A DNA stretch of 64,000 nucleotides from Capsicum annuum (Eukaryota; Streptophyta; Magnoliopsida; Solanales; Solanaceae). The translations under genes and the position numbers were made by a program. The notes under the pieces were generated by a model. The model worked only from the letters and a program-made list of their open reading frames with translations. It made no database searches and was not told the origin of the DNA. This document shows positions 47,509-59,855 of the stretch, piece after piece (the first letter of the stretch is position 1; the number at the start of each line of letters is the position of its first letter). Location of the stretch: assembly GCF_002878395.1 (NCBI RefSeq), contig NC_061118.1, positions 128,213,901 through 128,277,900 on the forward strand, read 5' to 3'.

Positions 47509-50500
47509 TGTATTGACCTACATTCACCAATCAAAGCATCATTTAGTAGGTTTATATCAGTAATTATGTTAATAAAATTCTTGGAGTTCACACTAATATG
47601 CATAGGGGTGGGGTTGTTGGTTTTGACCATCCTTAGTCCCTCAAGTGGAGCTATGGGCTCCATTTGGTTGTTGGTGACAGTTACAAAGTTTCTATTGAAG
47701 CTTATGATCTAGCAGCCTTTTTGGTTCCTAATTACTACCCCGATCTACCTTTCCTAGGATTTCCCATACAAGCTTTATCGGTGTTGAGTTTGAAGGAGTT
47801 AATTAGGAGGGGGTCAACTTAATATAAATATTAGTGGTGTAATGTTTGTTACTTAGGGGGTTTAGATACTAGAATTCAATAGATTCAACATAGGAGTTCT
47901 TAAAGAAAGGTCCATTAGTTTGGCTATTGAAAAGGTTGTTGTTTTTTGTAGTCCAAATTATCCACAGAGAATAAGAAAGGATTATGGACCAAGAAAGAAG
48001 GCTATAGAACTGTTTGTACTTAATTCTACTCCATGTTATAGCCCAGTTATCTCTCTTGAGATTAGCTATAGACATGGGTGTAGGGGTGGTCCTTTGCAGC
48101 ATATTAGTCCAGAATAGGGTGGTAAAGCTTCAAAGGATGAATATGTGGTCAGTATCCTCTATTATATGGTGAAATATATTGCACACATTGTAAACATTGA
48201 TTCCTATTTTGGTGAGGGTATCACTACAAGGTAGTTTATCATGGTACAAGAGGCACATAACATGCTTGATTTTGTTGGGCACTCACAGGTTCCAATCCAT
48301 GTGAAAGATTTATTGGGATTATTTAAGCTGTTGAGATTATTGGAAAGAAGGAGATTATAAGTGCTCCTACCGGTGAAAATGCCATCACTAGTCAGTGCCC
48401 ATATAAGTTTGTCCTTGCTGAGTCTAGGGTTTGAAGAGAAAGAGTTGGTAATAGAGTGGATAATGTTGGGGGAGTGGCTAATACTAAGAGAGTTGAAATA
48501 CCATGACCCATTCTTCTGAACTTTAGAAAGTTTGGTGTTCAGGTGTGTTTCCATTAAAGGGCCAACAATGCATTCTCAAGGGGGTAGTTGGGAATCCACT
48601 TGTCATTCTTGAAGTTGATAAGGTCCTTATTGTAGATAGTCTATTGGGAGGCTTTCTTACATAGATTCCATCCCCTGATAATACCTTTCCAGTTTCTAAA
48701 GCTGGTATTTCCACTAATCATTCCCTGGGTGCTATGTTTGGAATGAAGGACGGAGGACCACAGAGTATGGAGGTCCAGGTTCAGTCTCTATGCAAGGTTG
48801 GAAAGAATTGAGTCGTTCTTGATCTCATCCTTTTGGACACCTTGTCCACCCTTACTCTTTGGCAATGTAATAGTGTTCCAGCTTAAGAGGTGCAACTTTT
48901 TCTTTTGCTGAGTAGTCCTCCAAATAAAGTTTCTCTTAGTTTTTTTTTATGATTTTGAGGATTTTGGAGGGGAGTTGGATGAATTGCATTACATGATTTG
49001 GAATGTTATTCAAAGTAGTCTGGGCAAGGGTAGCTCTCCCTCTAAGTTTAAGAACTTAGTCTTCCAATCTGTCAGTTTTTTATGAGGTTATTAATGATAA
49101 ACTAGAAATAGAATTGGTGGGATACTTTTGAAGAATAGAAAACCCTAAGTATCTGCTAAAGGAATTCCTTGACTTGATGGATAGGAGATTTGAGAGGCTT
49201 AAGATGGTATCCTTGCTGCAGTTTTGCAGAAAAGATGACCTTGGACTTAGAGGTGTTTATCCTTATATTAAAGAAGGAGCTAAATAAGGTAAGGGTTCTG
49301 TTAATAGTGGTGCAGTTCTTAGTGTTAGCCTTAGAGAATAGAGTAAGATCATCATTTAAAAATAGGTGGGAGATCTTAGGACCAGAGGGTTTAATGGAAA
49401 TAGGGTCCTAGTTTAGAATGTCCACCTCATGATTAACTCTCCTAGAGAGCATTTCCATAAATATAATAAAAATATAAGGGCTGATGGGCTCAACTTATCT
49501 AGTACCTCTAGTCAATGTGAAAACAGGAATTTTGCTTCCATTAACAAGGACTGCTATGGTGGAGGAGGTGAAGAAATTGAGGCCAAGTCTAATGAAGGAC
49601 CATTCTATCCTATCGAAGACTATTTCCAGATTAATTTTAAGGATCAGATAGCCTTGTTTGCTTTTCATCTTGTTAAAGTGAGTAATAAACTCCTAAACTA
49701 TTATGGAATTATTAGAAGATCTTCTTTTTTTAGAGAAAGCATGCTTGTATGTTGCCAATAATAGCAGGAAGAAGAGTCTTAATCCTATTCACAGTAATCT
49801 TTGTGATGATCTTATACTGAGTGTTACAGAGTCCAATGGGTCTATTATTTTTGAAAGGTGGCATTAGAGCACCTAGGGATGAGATAAAGATAGGTGGAAT
49901 TAACTTGATCCTCTATTCTTTCTGTGGAGAAGGTATGGAGACGGAAGTTAATAAGGGGGCCCAAAATGTCGCAATACTTCTGGTGAAAGAGAGGGTAACG
50001 GCTATCAAGACCAGGGGCCTTAGTATGTTTAAAGCTAAAGGTAGATCTTTTAATTTTTCTCATGGGTTGGAAAGATCTCTAGGAGTTGGTGATCTTCACT
50101 GCTGATAGAACCATTCATAGAAGGGTTGGTCTGGTATTTGAGGTGGCTCTATGATTGATTAGTTGTGATTAAGGCTTGGTAAAAGTTTTTAATCTTAGCC
50201 TTAATATCACTCGACTCATATAGCCCATTCCAATATCATCTTGAAGGTTATTGATAGAATTTTAACTTTTTCTATTAAGAGTAGTAGTATGGAAAAATCT
50301 GGTATTTGTATCCCCATCTACAAGCCAACTAATTTTGGATTTCAATTTCCAAAATTTATGCTCATGCCTAAGTATCTCACTGAATCTGTGAGTGAGAAAC
50401 TCTTCCAGTTTGTTTAAGAAATTTCTTGTAGGATATTTTTGGGATTGATGAAGTCTAGAAAGTCCAGCAAGAATGTTGTTTTCCTCTCTAAAGATGTTTT

Positions 50501-51217
50501 CAAAAACTTTGTTCTTCCAAGTCTTTGCGAAGGCCTCAAAGTTAGTAGTGGATTCAGTGAGGTTTGGGGAGTTTTTAAAGTACTATCTGATAAGGTTTTA
50601 GAAGCCTTCATGGGAGCACCACATGCTCTCCATTCTGAAGGGTTTGTCCAGAATATATTGGCTGTCTTTGGAAAGGCAAAGCAGAAAAGAGCAGTGGTCA
50701 GAGTGGGTTCTAGAAAGGTATCTTACAGAAGCCTCAGGAAATTTATAAATCTAGGTCTCATTTGTATAGCATCTATCTAGCCTTTCTAGGACGAGTCTGC
50801 TCCTATTTCTATACTTTTCGTTTATCCGGGTATATTTGCTGCCTTTGAACCCTAGGTCAATATACTTGCAGTGGTTTATACAGTTCCAGAAGTGACAGCC
50901 TTATTATTATTTATGGCATTGCCAACATTCTTGTCATTGTAATTGAGGATTTCATTGAAACCCCACCTATTAACCAACTATTCTAGGTATCTCAATTTAT
51001 CATATCAACCATGACTTCTAGTTAGTTCCGTAGGAATTTTTGATCAATAAAAGAAGTAACAAAATAAAAAATGCTAAGAAACCAAATGGAGGAGGGGGTT
51101 ATGTACTTGAACAACGACATGAATTCTTTGGGGGAACATACAAATGTTAGTGACGCTATAGATGTCTTCGTTCCATATAAGGACCATACACCTAGATTAA
51201 CCAGTGGCTCTAAATTT
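47509..51217 (-). pseudogene. L1-type LINE ORF2 (endonuclease end, RT, RT-associated finger, RNase H start), decayed
   Basis: Minus strand, in order. The endonuclease end has GFNEILNYNDKNVG (near 50940-50985) and later LERLDRC and RTHSDHC-type residues (near 50690-50790). In RT the thumb-side motif IFIIFMEMLSRRVNHEV lies near 49420-49475, and the catalytic box appears as LFLNDDLTLFSKA (about 49330-49370), where plant L1 elements usually have F-A-D-D, so the two Asp remain. The RT-associated finger region has DKLIWALTSDGIFTGRSTY (near 48370-48430) and WIIWTTKNNNLFNSQ (near 47920-47970). The RNase H start NDALIGECRS lies at 47515-47545. Many stops and shifts are present. It would drive target-primed reverse transcription. 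Confidence 0.82.
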
Positions 51218-51970
51218 TTAATGACCCTTTAGGTCATTTTCCATATTTATACTTATCATCTCTGTTTGATCTTCTCCATAACTTTCCTAAGTCATTTATG
51301 ACTTGCTTGGACCGACAGTTTGGTTACTAGGTAGTTCGTTTAGTTTTTAGAGCCAATTCCCCATTTTAAAGTCTTCATTGGTTCCAAATGGCCACTAGGC
51401 AAAAACTTAAGTAAAATGATCTCAGATGAAAATTCCATCTATGCCAGCAGATCTGGAATCTTAATTTTAGTCTAGGTAGACATTTGGTTCGGGTCCTAAT
51501 GCACCCGAGCTCATTTCGAACTATTGGTCTGAAAGTTAAAAATAAAAAAAGATGGGTGTGGGACCCATATTTTGTCAAAACAGCCTCGGATCAAAAAATT
51601 GACTTCTCATTGCATTTTAAATTTCAAATTTAGTCTAGGGAGTCCCTTGTTTCAATTCCCAAGGCTCCCAAACTTATTTCAACCAATTGGGTAGATATTA
51701 TGAAAAGTGACAAAACTATAGGTTTGGGCCCCATTTGCTTCCTAAACGATCTCCTATGAAAGTTTTGATGATTCCAATGGATTTGAAATGTGGTTTACAC
51801 TCAAAATTCACTACTGGATCATGTTATTTGTATTTCGTATGAGTGTTGAAGGTCAAAAACTTATTTTCCAGTTTGCTGTCATCTGGTGCAACCACGATCG
51901 CGGCCAAAACTGTGTGATCGCAGGAGCACGATCGTGGCCCATAAGACCACAATCGCGATACCTGAGTACC

Positions 51971-51979
51971 TGTAGGGGC
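51971..51979 (+). promoter_or_regulatory. TATA box candidate of the long LTR
   Basis: TATATAAAG lies directly downstream of the G+C-rich dyad patch, in the position expected for an LTR promoter. The truncated 3' LTR stops before this point. Confidence 0.5.
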
Positions 51980-53049
51980 TATATAAAGTCCCCAAGACAT
52001 GTTTGAGACATTTCTTCTTCTCTATTTAGACTTAGGAAGCCCAGAATTAGTGTAATAACTCAAAATTGGTCATGAGGGGTGAATTGGGAGCTTGACCATC
52101 ATCTTGTATCGTGACTATCTTCAAATTTAAGGTAAGAATTCCTTGAATTCGTTCTTGAATTTTCTAGTTTGGGCACAAAATCCCAATTTAGCTTAGGGTT
52201 TAATTTTAGCCCAAAGTATGCTTAATTTTCACCTATTTCTTGAGAATTGGCCTCGGAAACTCATTTTTTGTATGTGGGACCCAGTTGGGGTTTTGATGTC
52301 GATTTTGTACCCAAAGAACAATAGTTCAAAAAGAGTATTATTAGACTCATATTGATGAGTAGATTATGGTTTTGATAGTGTAATGGCATTTTGAGGATTG
52401 TAAAGTGAAGACGAGTATATGGTGCATGAAGTGAGGTTTTGTGGTTTGGCCTTGAGGTAGGATTCTATCTACTTTTATTCATAGATGATATATGATATAT
52501 ATATTACGTGTTAATATGGATGCTAGGCTTGATTATGAGTAGGATAGCTGGTCCTTGATTGTTGATGTTTGGGGATTAGATGAGGGTTTTGGACTCGAAA
52601 AATGGCATGTTTATACCCCTTTTGAATCCTATTGTCTTTATTCTCTACTTTAGATTATTTATAGAATGGATATGATATAATGCTATGTTTGGAATATGAT
52701 TTTAGCTTTTAAAGCATGATTTGTATAGTTAGCTTTATTGGGCTAGTGTGACAGTCTTGAAATCGTAAGTTGGGTAGAGTTGACTTTAGTACCCTTATTT
52801 CTAGTCGAATATGCTATAATAGGCTTTAATACGGCTTACTTGACATCCAAAAGATGAACTAGATACCTTAGCCTAGTTTGGGGCATAATATGCCTAATTA
52901 TAGAAATTGTGGATTAGAAGTGGGATCGTTCGGCCAACTTAGGACTAAGCCTGTGTTAAGTCTTATAGACTTAGTTGTGGATGTTAGATATAGATGAGGC
53001 TAGTAAACCTTACAATAAGTTTACTTCATAACATGGTTACTTGTATTGA

Positions 53050-53470
53050 TGTTCCTATATTGTCTTTTAGTTATGGTTATGATGTTCCTTGGGAAGTGAT
53101 ATTGGGCATTTAGAGATGATATTCCTCCTAGATACGTCATGTGGCCTATAGAGATGCTATTTCCTCTTAGACTTAATGATTGTCCTATACAGTTGCTATT
53201 TTTTAGTCACGATTATTGGACCTATAGAGATGATGTTCCTATCAGATATGTAAATTGGCCTAGAGAAGTGATATTCCTCGATGTCATGATGCATACCCAA
53301 TTGATATATGATATACTATAGATAATTACATATTTATCTATATTATGCCTCCTCGATGTGAGATGGCTCTTGTGTGAGAGATGATTGCATACTTATTGAT
53401 ATTATGCCCCCTATATATGAGATGCCTCTTATATGTGAGATGATTAGAGATATGCTATAGCTTATGAATA
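53050..53470 (+). repeat. Minisatellite block A in the long LTR
   Basis: About five degenerate copies of a roughly 60-bp unit containing CCTATAGAGATGATATTCCT (for example 53110-53130, 53146-53166, 53220-53240, 53260-53280). Two copies follow of a unit with ATTATGCCTCC..TGAGATGNCTCTT (53342-53375 and 53400-53435). Confidence 0.8.
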
Positions 53471-53999
53471 TGATTACTGATATGAGTCCTGATTATGTGT
53501 ATGTACCTAAGGCCATGTTTATGATGTTATGATTTTTTTTGAATAAATTAATGGGCCAAGGGACATGTTATGATATTGACTCAATAGTCGAGAAGTGTTT
53601 ATCATTGTGAATGATGTGACTATAGTTTATGAATATGAATATGAATATGGTTGTATACACATCTATCTAATATGAGGATTAGTTGGTAAATGATAGTTAG
53701 TTAATGATTGATGTTAGTCATAAAAGATGTCTAAATGATAAATGGTAATTTGTTGTCTAATGATGATTATCTAATATATGATGATTAGTTGATAATAATG
53801 AATAGTCGATAAATAATGATTATGGTCCTATGATGAATAGTAAATTAGTTGATTAATAATCATAAGCATTGGTTATCTAATAATAAATAGTTGGGATGCA
53901 TTGACAAGATAGATATCTTTATGGTTATGAGTATATCATCTAGCGTCTGTGCACCTATTATATGCCTATATTTATGTGTTGATAGTTATGATCATATAT

Positions 54000-54310
54000 T
54001 GATACCACCTATGGCCGAAGGATATTATGATGATATACTGATACCCACCCAGCAAGGCTGGAGGATATTATGATGATATTGATACTAGGTTCAAGATCGA
54101 AGGATACTATTGAGATGATATTGATACTCGGTAAGGCCAGAGGATATTATGATGATATTGATACCCATTTCGAGTTCAGAAGATACTATTAAGATGATAT
54201 TGATACTTGACAAGGCCGAAAGATATTGTGGTGATATTGATACCCTGTTCGAGTTCGGAGGATACCATTGAGATGATATTGATACCAGTAAGGCCGAAGG
54301 TTGATTACAA
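54000..54310 (+). repeat. Minisatellite block B in the long LTR
   Basis: Three to four copies of a unit of about 90 bp: GGCCGAAGGATATTATGATG, ATATTGATACC, then TTCGAGTTCGGAGGATAC and ATTGAGATGATATTGATAC. The copies begin near 54012, 54056, 54132, 54212 and 54292 (half-units of about 40-50 bp). Confidence 0.85.
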
Positions 54311-55637
54311 TGATGATGGTCTTAATGAGGATAGTTATGATGAGTTGTGATATTGATGGTATACTTTTCATTCATTCCTGCATGCACAGTACCTATCACT
54401 AGTATGCACCTATATTTATCAGTCGATATGGGACAGTTTCATTGATATGGGTGAATGATATGTCTTGTGTTATTATATGTTGATTGAACCTTCTGAGCCT
54501 GGGGCAGTAGGGGTACGCATAGGGTCAGCTAGGTATTTGGTTTTTGGATTAGCCAGTTATTCACGCTGGTATTAATATTGTTGTTATCATTGTTATGACC
54601 ATTATTATGGCTAGCTTTTGACAAATTGGTCATTGATCTGATATTGGGATTTAAGGTATGTCTTCAGCCTCTTCTATTGTATGATTGCATTATTATGCAT
54701 GATTATTTTATGTCTAGCCATGTGGATTAGAATCCTCGAGTATGATTGTATTTAAATCATGATAGTATTTTAATGAGGTCTCATAATGAGAATATGATGA
54801 TATAGGTTATGCATTGAGATGATCTCATGTTTATATGTACTTATACCTACATATATATATCTAGCTATATGAAGCTATGGTACTGTCATATATCCCTTCA
54901 TTGTTGTTCATTTTGTATAGTCATTACTTCGCCTTGTACATTACTATCTATCTTTCTTTCACTTTTTTAATCATATATTGACCCAGGACATATTGTATAG
55001 CATTGATTTATATTGATTATAGCTGGAATAGGATAGTTCACCATAATACTTCCTTAGTCTTACTGTGTTAGACTCTTGGACATAAATAGGATAGTTGTCC
55101 CTTATTATTCTTAATGACTTATATAAAATTTCTTGAATCTTGGGTGTAGTTTCCATTCTGTTTATATGTTGTGTATATCTTTGGAGTTATTTGGCAGTAT
55201 TCTACTATGTTCCATTCATTTGGTACTCATACTATACTTCTACAGCCTATAAGTCATAGTACGGGTTATCGCCGTTGATGTGTGCATCGTAGAGAGAAGC
55301 CCTAGTTTAGAGATTTAGAGTGAGCTCTTAGTATTTGGAGTATTACTTATCTCTCTCTTATGTATTAGACTAATCTCTAAGTTGTATTCAAAAATAAGTT
55401 GTATCATTATATTTCTCTTGCTATTTTACCTTTGTACTCTTTTTATATTAGAAGCTCTTGTACTGATACCACCAGGTTTTGAGATTCTTCTAAGTATTGA
55501 TCTTTATTTCATATATTTCACATTTTTCTTTATATTATTAAGTAGTCCATTCCTAGCCGTTCTGGACTATGGGTTGGCTTGCCTACTAATGGGTTATGGT
55601 AGGCACCATCATGACCTAAGGAAATTAAGTCATGTCA

Positions 55638-58600
55638 AATTAGTATTAGAGCCTAGGTTTTATTGGTGTATTAGTACAAGTGCTAAGTGTTAATAGAGTC
55701 ATACATATTGGTGTGGAGACGTCCGCAACTTATTTCTAGAGGCTACAATGACATTTTAGGTAATTCACTTCATGACTCCCTATCGTGTGTCTGAATTTGT
55801 ATGAACCTTGAACATATTATTTGACTCTATTCTATCCCTGAAAAATGATGTGAGATTGTCGACAGATGTGGACAAAACTCCATTATGCATTTCTAGAATT
55901 TTAGCAGAACATTGAACTAAAGAGTTAGAGATAGATGTCGATGATATCCAATAGCAGCCAAAAGAATTTGGGCAGAGTCCCCATCATAATTGCAGAGTGT
56001 GGTATTTTTTTTGAGCCATGGAGACTATTTTGGACTATTGTGTTATGATGGGACACTGGTTCAGATAATACCCCTGGTATGAGATAGGTGGTCAGCTAGA
56101 GTTATCTTGTATTCCCTGCTAGCCTATAGTTTCTAAGATAGGTTGTGATTTTGAAAGTTTGGATATAATTTTACGGATTTCTCCCAGCGTCAGTTGGCCA
56201 GCCATTTGGGCTTACTTTGTATTCTCTCTATATTGATACTTCAGGAATTGCTCCAACTGTAGAGAGACCGACTACTAATCTAGGCAGTGTCCCTGACAAG
56301 AGATTCCAGTCATTTAGCTTGGTTAGATCAGCTTGTGATATTATGACACCTTCAGTTTAAGATGGTGTAGTTTGCACCTCAATTGATGATTCAATTGGTT
56401 GGTCATTTTGTTTTATTTAAATTTATTTTCCCTATGCCCGTCAGGTATATGACTGTGGTGGTGTACTTTTATTTCTCGCATTTATCTCTTATTAGTGTAT
56501 TGGGGTTTTTATACCAATTGATAATTATATGCCTTGATGAATTTATATCGGTCATTATGTGCCTTATTGTTGAATTCATGAGTATGTTACTACGCCGTGG
56601 TTTATTTCTTTTGGTATTGGATAGAGTAGATATATATGGATGTTTTTCCCCTATGGGAATGGTTTTGAGTTTGAGTACCATTTATGTTGGCACATTAGCC
56701 CTGTATAGCCCTTGAGTGATACATGATATTGATATTTATTTTGGTACCGCCTATTCAGTATGTTGATATTGATATTGTTGTTGCTATTGCTACCACTGTG
56801 TGAGGTTATTGATATTACTTGATGTTATTACTAGATGTTATTACATGATGAATTTGATTATCGCTGGGTAGCTATATAGACTAGTGTTATCTAGTTAGAC
56901 TTTTATTTTCCTATGATAATATTTGGTGGCTTGAGTAAATATAGCCATACTTGATGATTTCTTTCCCCTAGCGCGGCGAGGTTGACTATGTTCCCTCTTA
57001 GTTAGATGTATTAGATTGATTCAAAGATGTGTTGTGCTGTCAAAGTAAGTGAACTTCCATGATTTTTGTGGATTTTGAGTCGGCAATGTAGTTATGTTTC
57101 CCGTGTTTGAGTTTGAGATTCTTAGATATACCTCCTGGGTTGCATAAGCTTTTGTTTGGATATCCTTTCCGGTATAACCCATTTATGAGGTAGACCAGTT
57201 TAAGGTTTGTTCTTTATTTGTGGCTACTTCTTTGTCTGATAGTGATTTTGATGTTGATATTGAGATGTCGTGGTTCATCTCATAGGTATGTTGGGTTTGT
57301 TCCCTTGGGATGGTTTTCCCTATTGTTAGTGTAGAGAGTGGATACTCTTTTGTTGTGTAATATGGTTTTTCCTAGTGGAGTTAGAAAGTTAGAGGCAGGT
57401 GGCCTTTCTTGTGACCACTTTTTAAGTTGGAAAATTAGAAACTCTTTAGCTCGAGTTATTGGTACTCTGGTAGTGATCTCAACTTTGACCCTGGTATTGG
57501 TATTGATATTGATATTTCTTCTTTGATGATGTGATTCTTGGGTGGATTTAGGAAATCGCTATTTTAGCATTTGTTCGTCCTAGTGAGGCTTGGTGAAGTG
57601 ATTTTCTTCGATGATATGAGCCTATGGCTATTTCTTTTCCTAGATGGAGTATTAGATTGGTCAATTCCCAACTTAAGTTGCATTTCTTTGAGTTGCTAAG
57701 GTTTTTGCCTTCACTGGTATGGTTTTCAGCCTTGAGAAATTTTGAGTATGTTTGGATAGTTCATGCCCTCTTGTGGATATACAGTGGGTTATATGCATAT
57801 TTAGCCAGTGATTTGTCCTTTGGCATGACTACTATTTTGCAACTCTATTTCATTCCCTCCAGCTGATATAGAGTTGGTTGCTTGTGTTGTCAATCATTGT
57901 TTATCCCTGTGGTGATTTTCTCTGTAGATATGTCTCGACTGTGGCTTGGTATGATTTAACTTAGATATGTCAGATTTGGATACTAGAGTCGATTTTAGAT
58001 AGTTGACATTGATATAGCCTTATTGGCCCAATTTTGGATTTTGACTCCTTGGAATGGTAATTTGGAAGTATAATAGATTTGAAGAATTAATGCCTACCCA
58101 TTTTTAGTTTTGGTTTAGATATTTGAGATTGAGTTGTTTAGCCTTGATATTGAGATTTCAGCTTGGTGTAGTAGAGCTTGTATGAAACTTTTGTTTTAGA
58201 CTTGTCCTCATTTAAATTTCATTTATAGGCTAGCTGAGCCGACTCTGTAGTTGCCTATTTAGACTTCTAGACTTCAGTTGGATTATAGTTTATAAGTGCT
58301 TAAACGATAGCCCATGGTCCCCATATTGGTTACTTCAATTTTGACCTCGACTTTAAGTTTTCTTAGGGAATTTTGGAAGATTTACTCAGTGGGAGTAATA
58401 TTCTTGATTTGGATTCACTACGACTTTAGTCTTAGTGGATGAGACATCCTGGAGTGGAATATATAGTGATGAGTAGTTATACCGTGGATTTTAAGATTTC
58501 AGTTTGATTTTCATCCAGATTGGTTGCAGTATTAACATGGATTGCATTCCTTAATTATCTTCATTTGTATGCCCAGTCAGTGCCTTATGAGTTTATTCTC

Positions 58601-59109
58601 ATATTTTTCTTATGGACTGTTAGTGGATCATCTTCAATTCTTTGAGTTCTTCGTGATGAGACTGTGTGGATTATACTCAAGTGATTTTCCTCCTGGCTTG
58701 GAGTAGATAGCATGTGCAAAATGGTAAAGAAAGGTTATTTTTGGATGTGGAGTCGGTTTTATGACACATATCTTAGTTTTTTTTTAGCTTGCATGTGCCT
58801 TTGTTAATTTATGCAGATATAATCGTGGCATTAGTGTTATGTTGTTCAGATGTGCGTGCATCAACCTTTTCAATTCAGTTGGAGGCCAGTTAGTGGTGAA
58901 ATTGAGTTGGCTATTTTGAAAGTAGAATGAGATTCTGGTTGAAAAAGGGATACTTGTGGAAAAATCCCTTAGAAGTGTTATTGCTCCATTGAGGTTACCT
59001 GGAGATTCATGCTTAGAGCATGCAAGCCTAATATCTTATCCTTTCGAGCATTTGAGAGTCTTTCTGTTCGTTGACTTTCGAGGAAGAAAGTTCTTTTATT
59101 AGTGGATAT
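55638..59109 (+). other. Interior of the long-LTR element, no recognisable coding
   Basis: The primer site at 55641-55653 is followed by about 3.4 kb rich in T and G on the plus strand. The reading frames at 56383-56715, 57338-57526 and 57624-57866 are hydrophobic only because of T-rich sequence and show no domain. No purine tract is obvious before 59110. It could be a second LARD-like element or a deeply decayed coding interior. Confidence 0.6.
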
Positions 59110-59855
59110 TGTACTGACCCTTCAGATCATTTTTCATATTTATGCTTATTTTACTATTTGAGCTTTACCATGGCTTCCCCAAGTCATTTATGACTTGCTG
59201 GGAGCAATTTCGGTTACCGGATAGTTTGTTTGTTTTTTAGAGTCAATTCCCTATTTTGAAGCCTTTGCTGGTTCCAAATGGCCACCGGGCAAATAATTAG
59301 TGAAATGATCTTGGATGCAAATTCCAACTACTCCATTAGATCTGGAATATAAATTTTAGTCTAGGTAGACCTTTGGTTCGGGTCCCAATGCACCCAAGCT
59401 CATTTTGACCTATTGGTCGGAAAGTTGAAAATTGGAAAAAATGAGTGTGGAACCCATATTTGGTCGAAATCACCTCATATGAAAAATATGACTTCGTTAT
59501 TGCATTTTGAACATCGAATTTAGACTAAGTAGTCCCTTGGTTCAGGTCCTAAGGCTCCCGGACTCATTTCGAACTATTGGGTAGATTTTATGAAAAGTGA
59601 CGAAACTATAGGTATGGGCCCCACTTTTTGCCTAAACAATCTCTTATGAAAGTTTTGATGATTCCAATGGATTTGAAATGTGGTTTAAACTCAAAATTCA
59701 CTTTTGGATCATGTTATTTAGATTTTGTATGAGTTCCGAGGGTCAAAAACTTATTTTTCAATTTGCTGTCATCTCCTGCAACGACGATTGTGGCCAAAAG
59801 TGTGCGATTGCCGGAGCGCGATCGCTGCCCATAGGACCGTAATTGCAACACAATC
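59110..59855 (+). repeat. Truncated 3' LTR of the long-LTR element
   Basis: It matches 51218-51955 and stops matching just after the G+C-rich dyad patch (59785-59851). From about 59856 the sequence is unrelated to the 5' LTR, so the rest was lost or replaced. Confidence 0.85.

Larger units (their letters stand above)
39193..51217 (-). mobile_element. L1-type LINE, interrupted by a LARD-like LTR element
   Basis: A non-LTR retrotransposon on the minus strand. Its endonuclease end is near 50690-50990, RT spans about 48950-50460, a zinc-binding RT-associated region is near 47870-48560, and an RNase H domain is split between 47509-47663 and 39208-39486. An A-rich tail lies near 39150-39192. The LTR element 39487-47508 sits inside RNase H. 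The 5' side runs into the long LTR that begins about 51218, so most of the endonuclease is missing or unrecognisable. Net LINE sequence is about 4 kb. Confidence 0.85.
51218..55637 (+). repeat. 5' LTR, about 4.4 kb
   Basis: It starts around TGACCCTTTAGGTC (51222) and ends TTAAGTCATGTCA (55637), a few bases before the primer site. A G+C-rich dyad patch with CACGATCGCGG / CACGATCGTGG / CAATCGCGAT lies at 51893-51960 and is followed by TATATAAAG at 51971-51979, a credible TATA box. Minisatellite blocks fill 53050-54310. Its 3' two thirds have no second copy here to confirm them. Confidence 0.7.
51218..59855 (+). mobile_element. LTR retrotransposon with very long 5' LTR and truncated 3' LTR
   Basis: Direct repeats at 51218-51955 and 59110-59851 share TGACCCTT.AGGTCATTTT (LTR start), GTCATTTATGACTTGCT, AATGGCCAC.(A/G)GGCAAA and CTGTCATCTNNTGCAACNAC. 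A primer site (TAGTATTAGAGCC at 55641-55653, three bases after ..GTCATGTCA) sets the 5' LTR end at about 55637. The LTR is therefore about 4.4 kb, and only the first 0.74 kb of the 3' copy survives. The interior (55638-59109) has no clear gag or pol. The lineage is undetermined, probably Ty3/gypsy. The left edge abuts the L1 LINE; the right edge abuts the Tat-like fragment. Confidence 0.75.

Noticed and set aside
56383..57866. Three ORFs that look like membrane proteins
   Set aside because: The hydrophobicity follows from T-rich sequence (Phe, Leu, Ile, Val codons). They lie in the interior of an LTR element and show no ordered domain.
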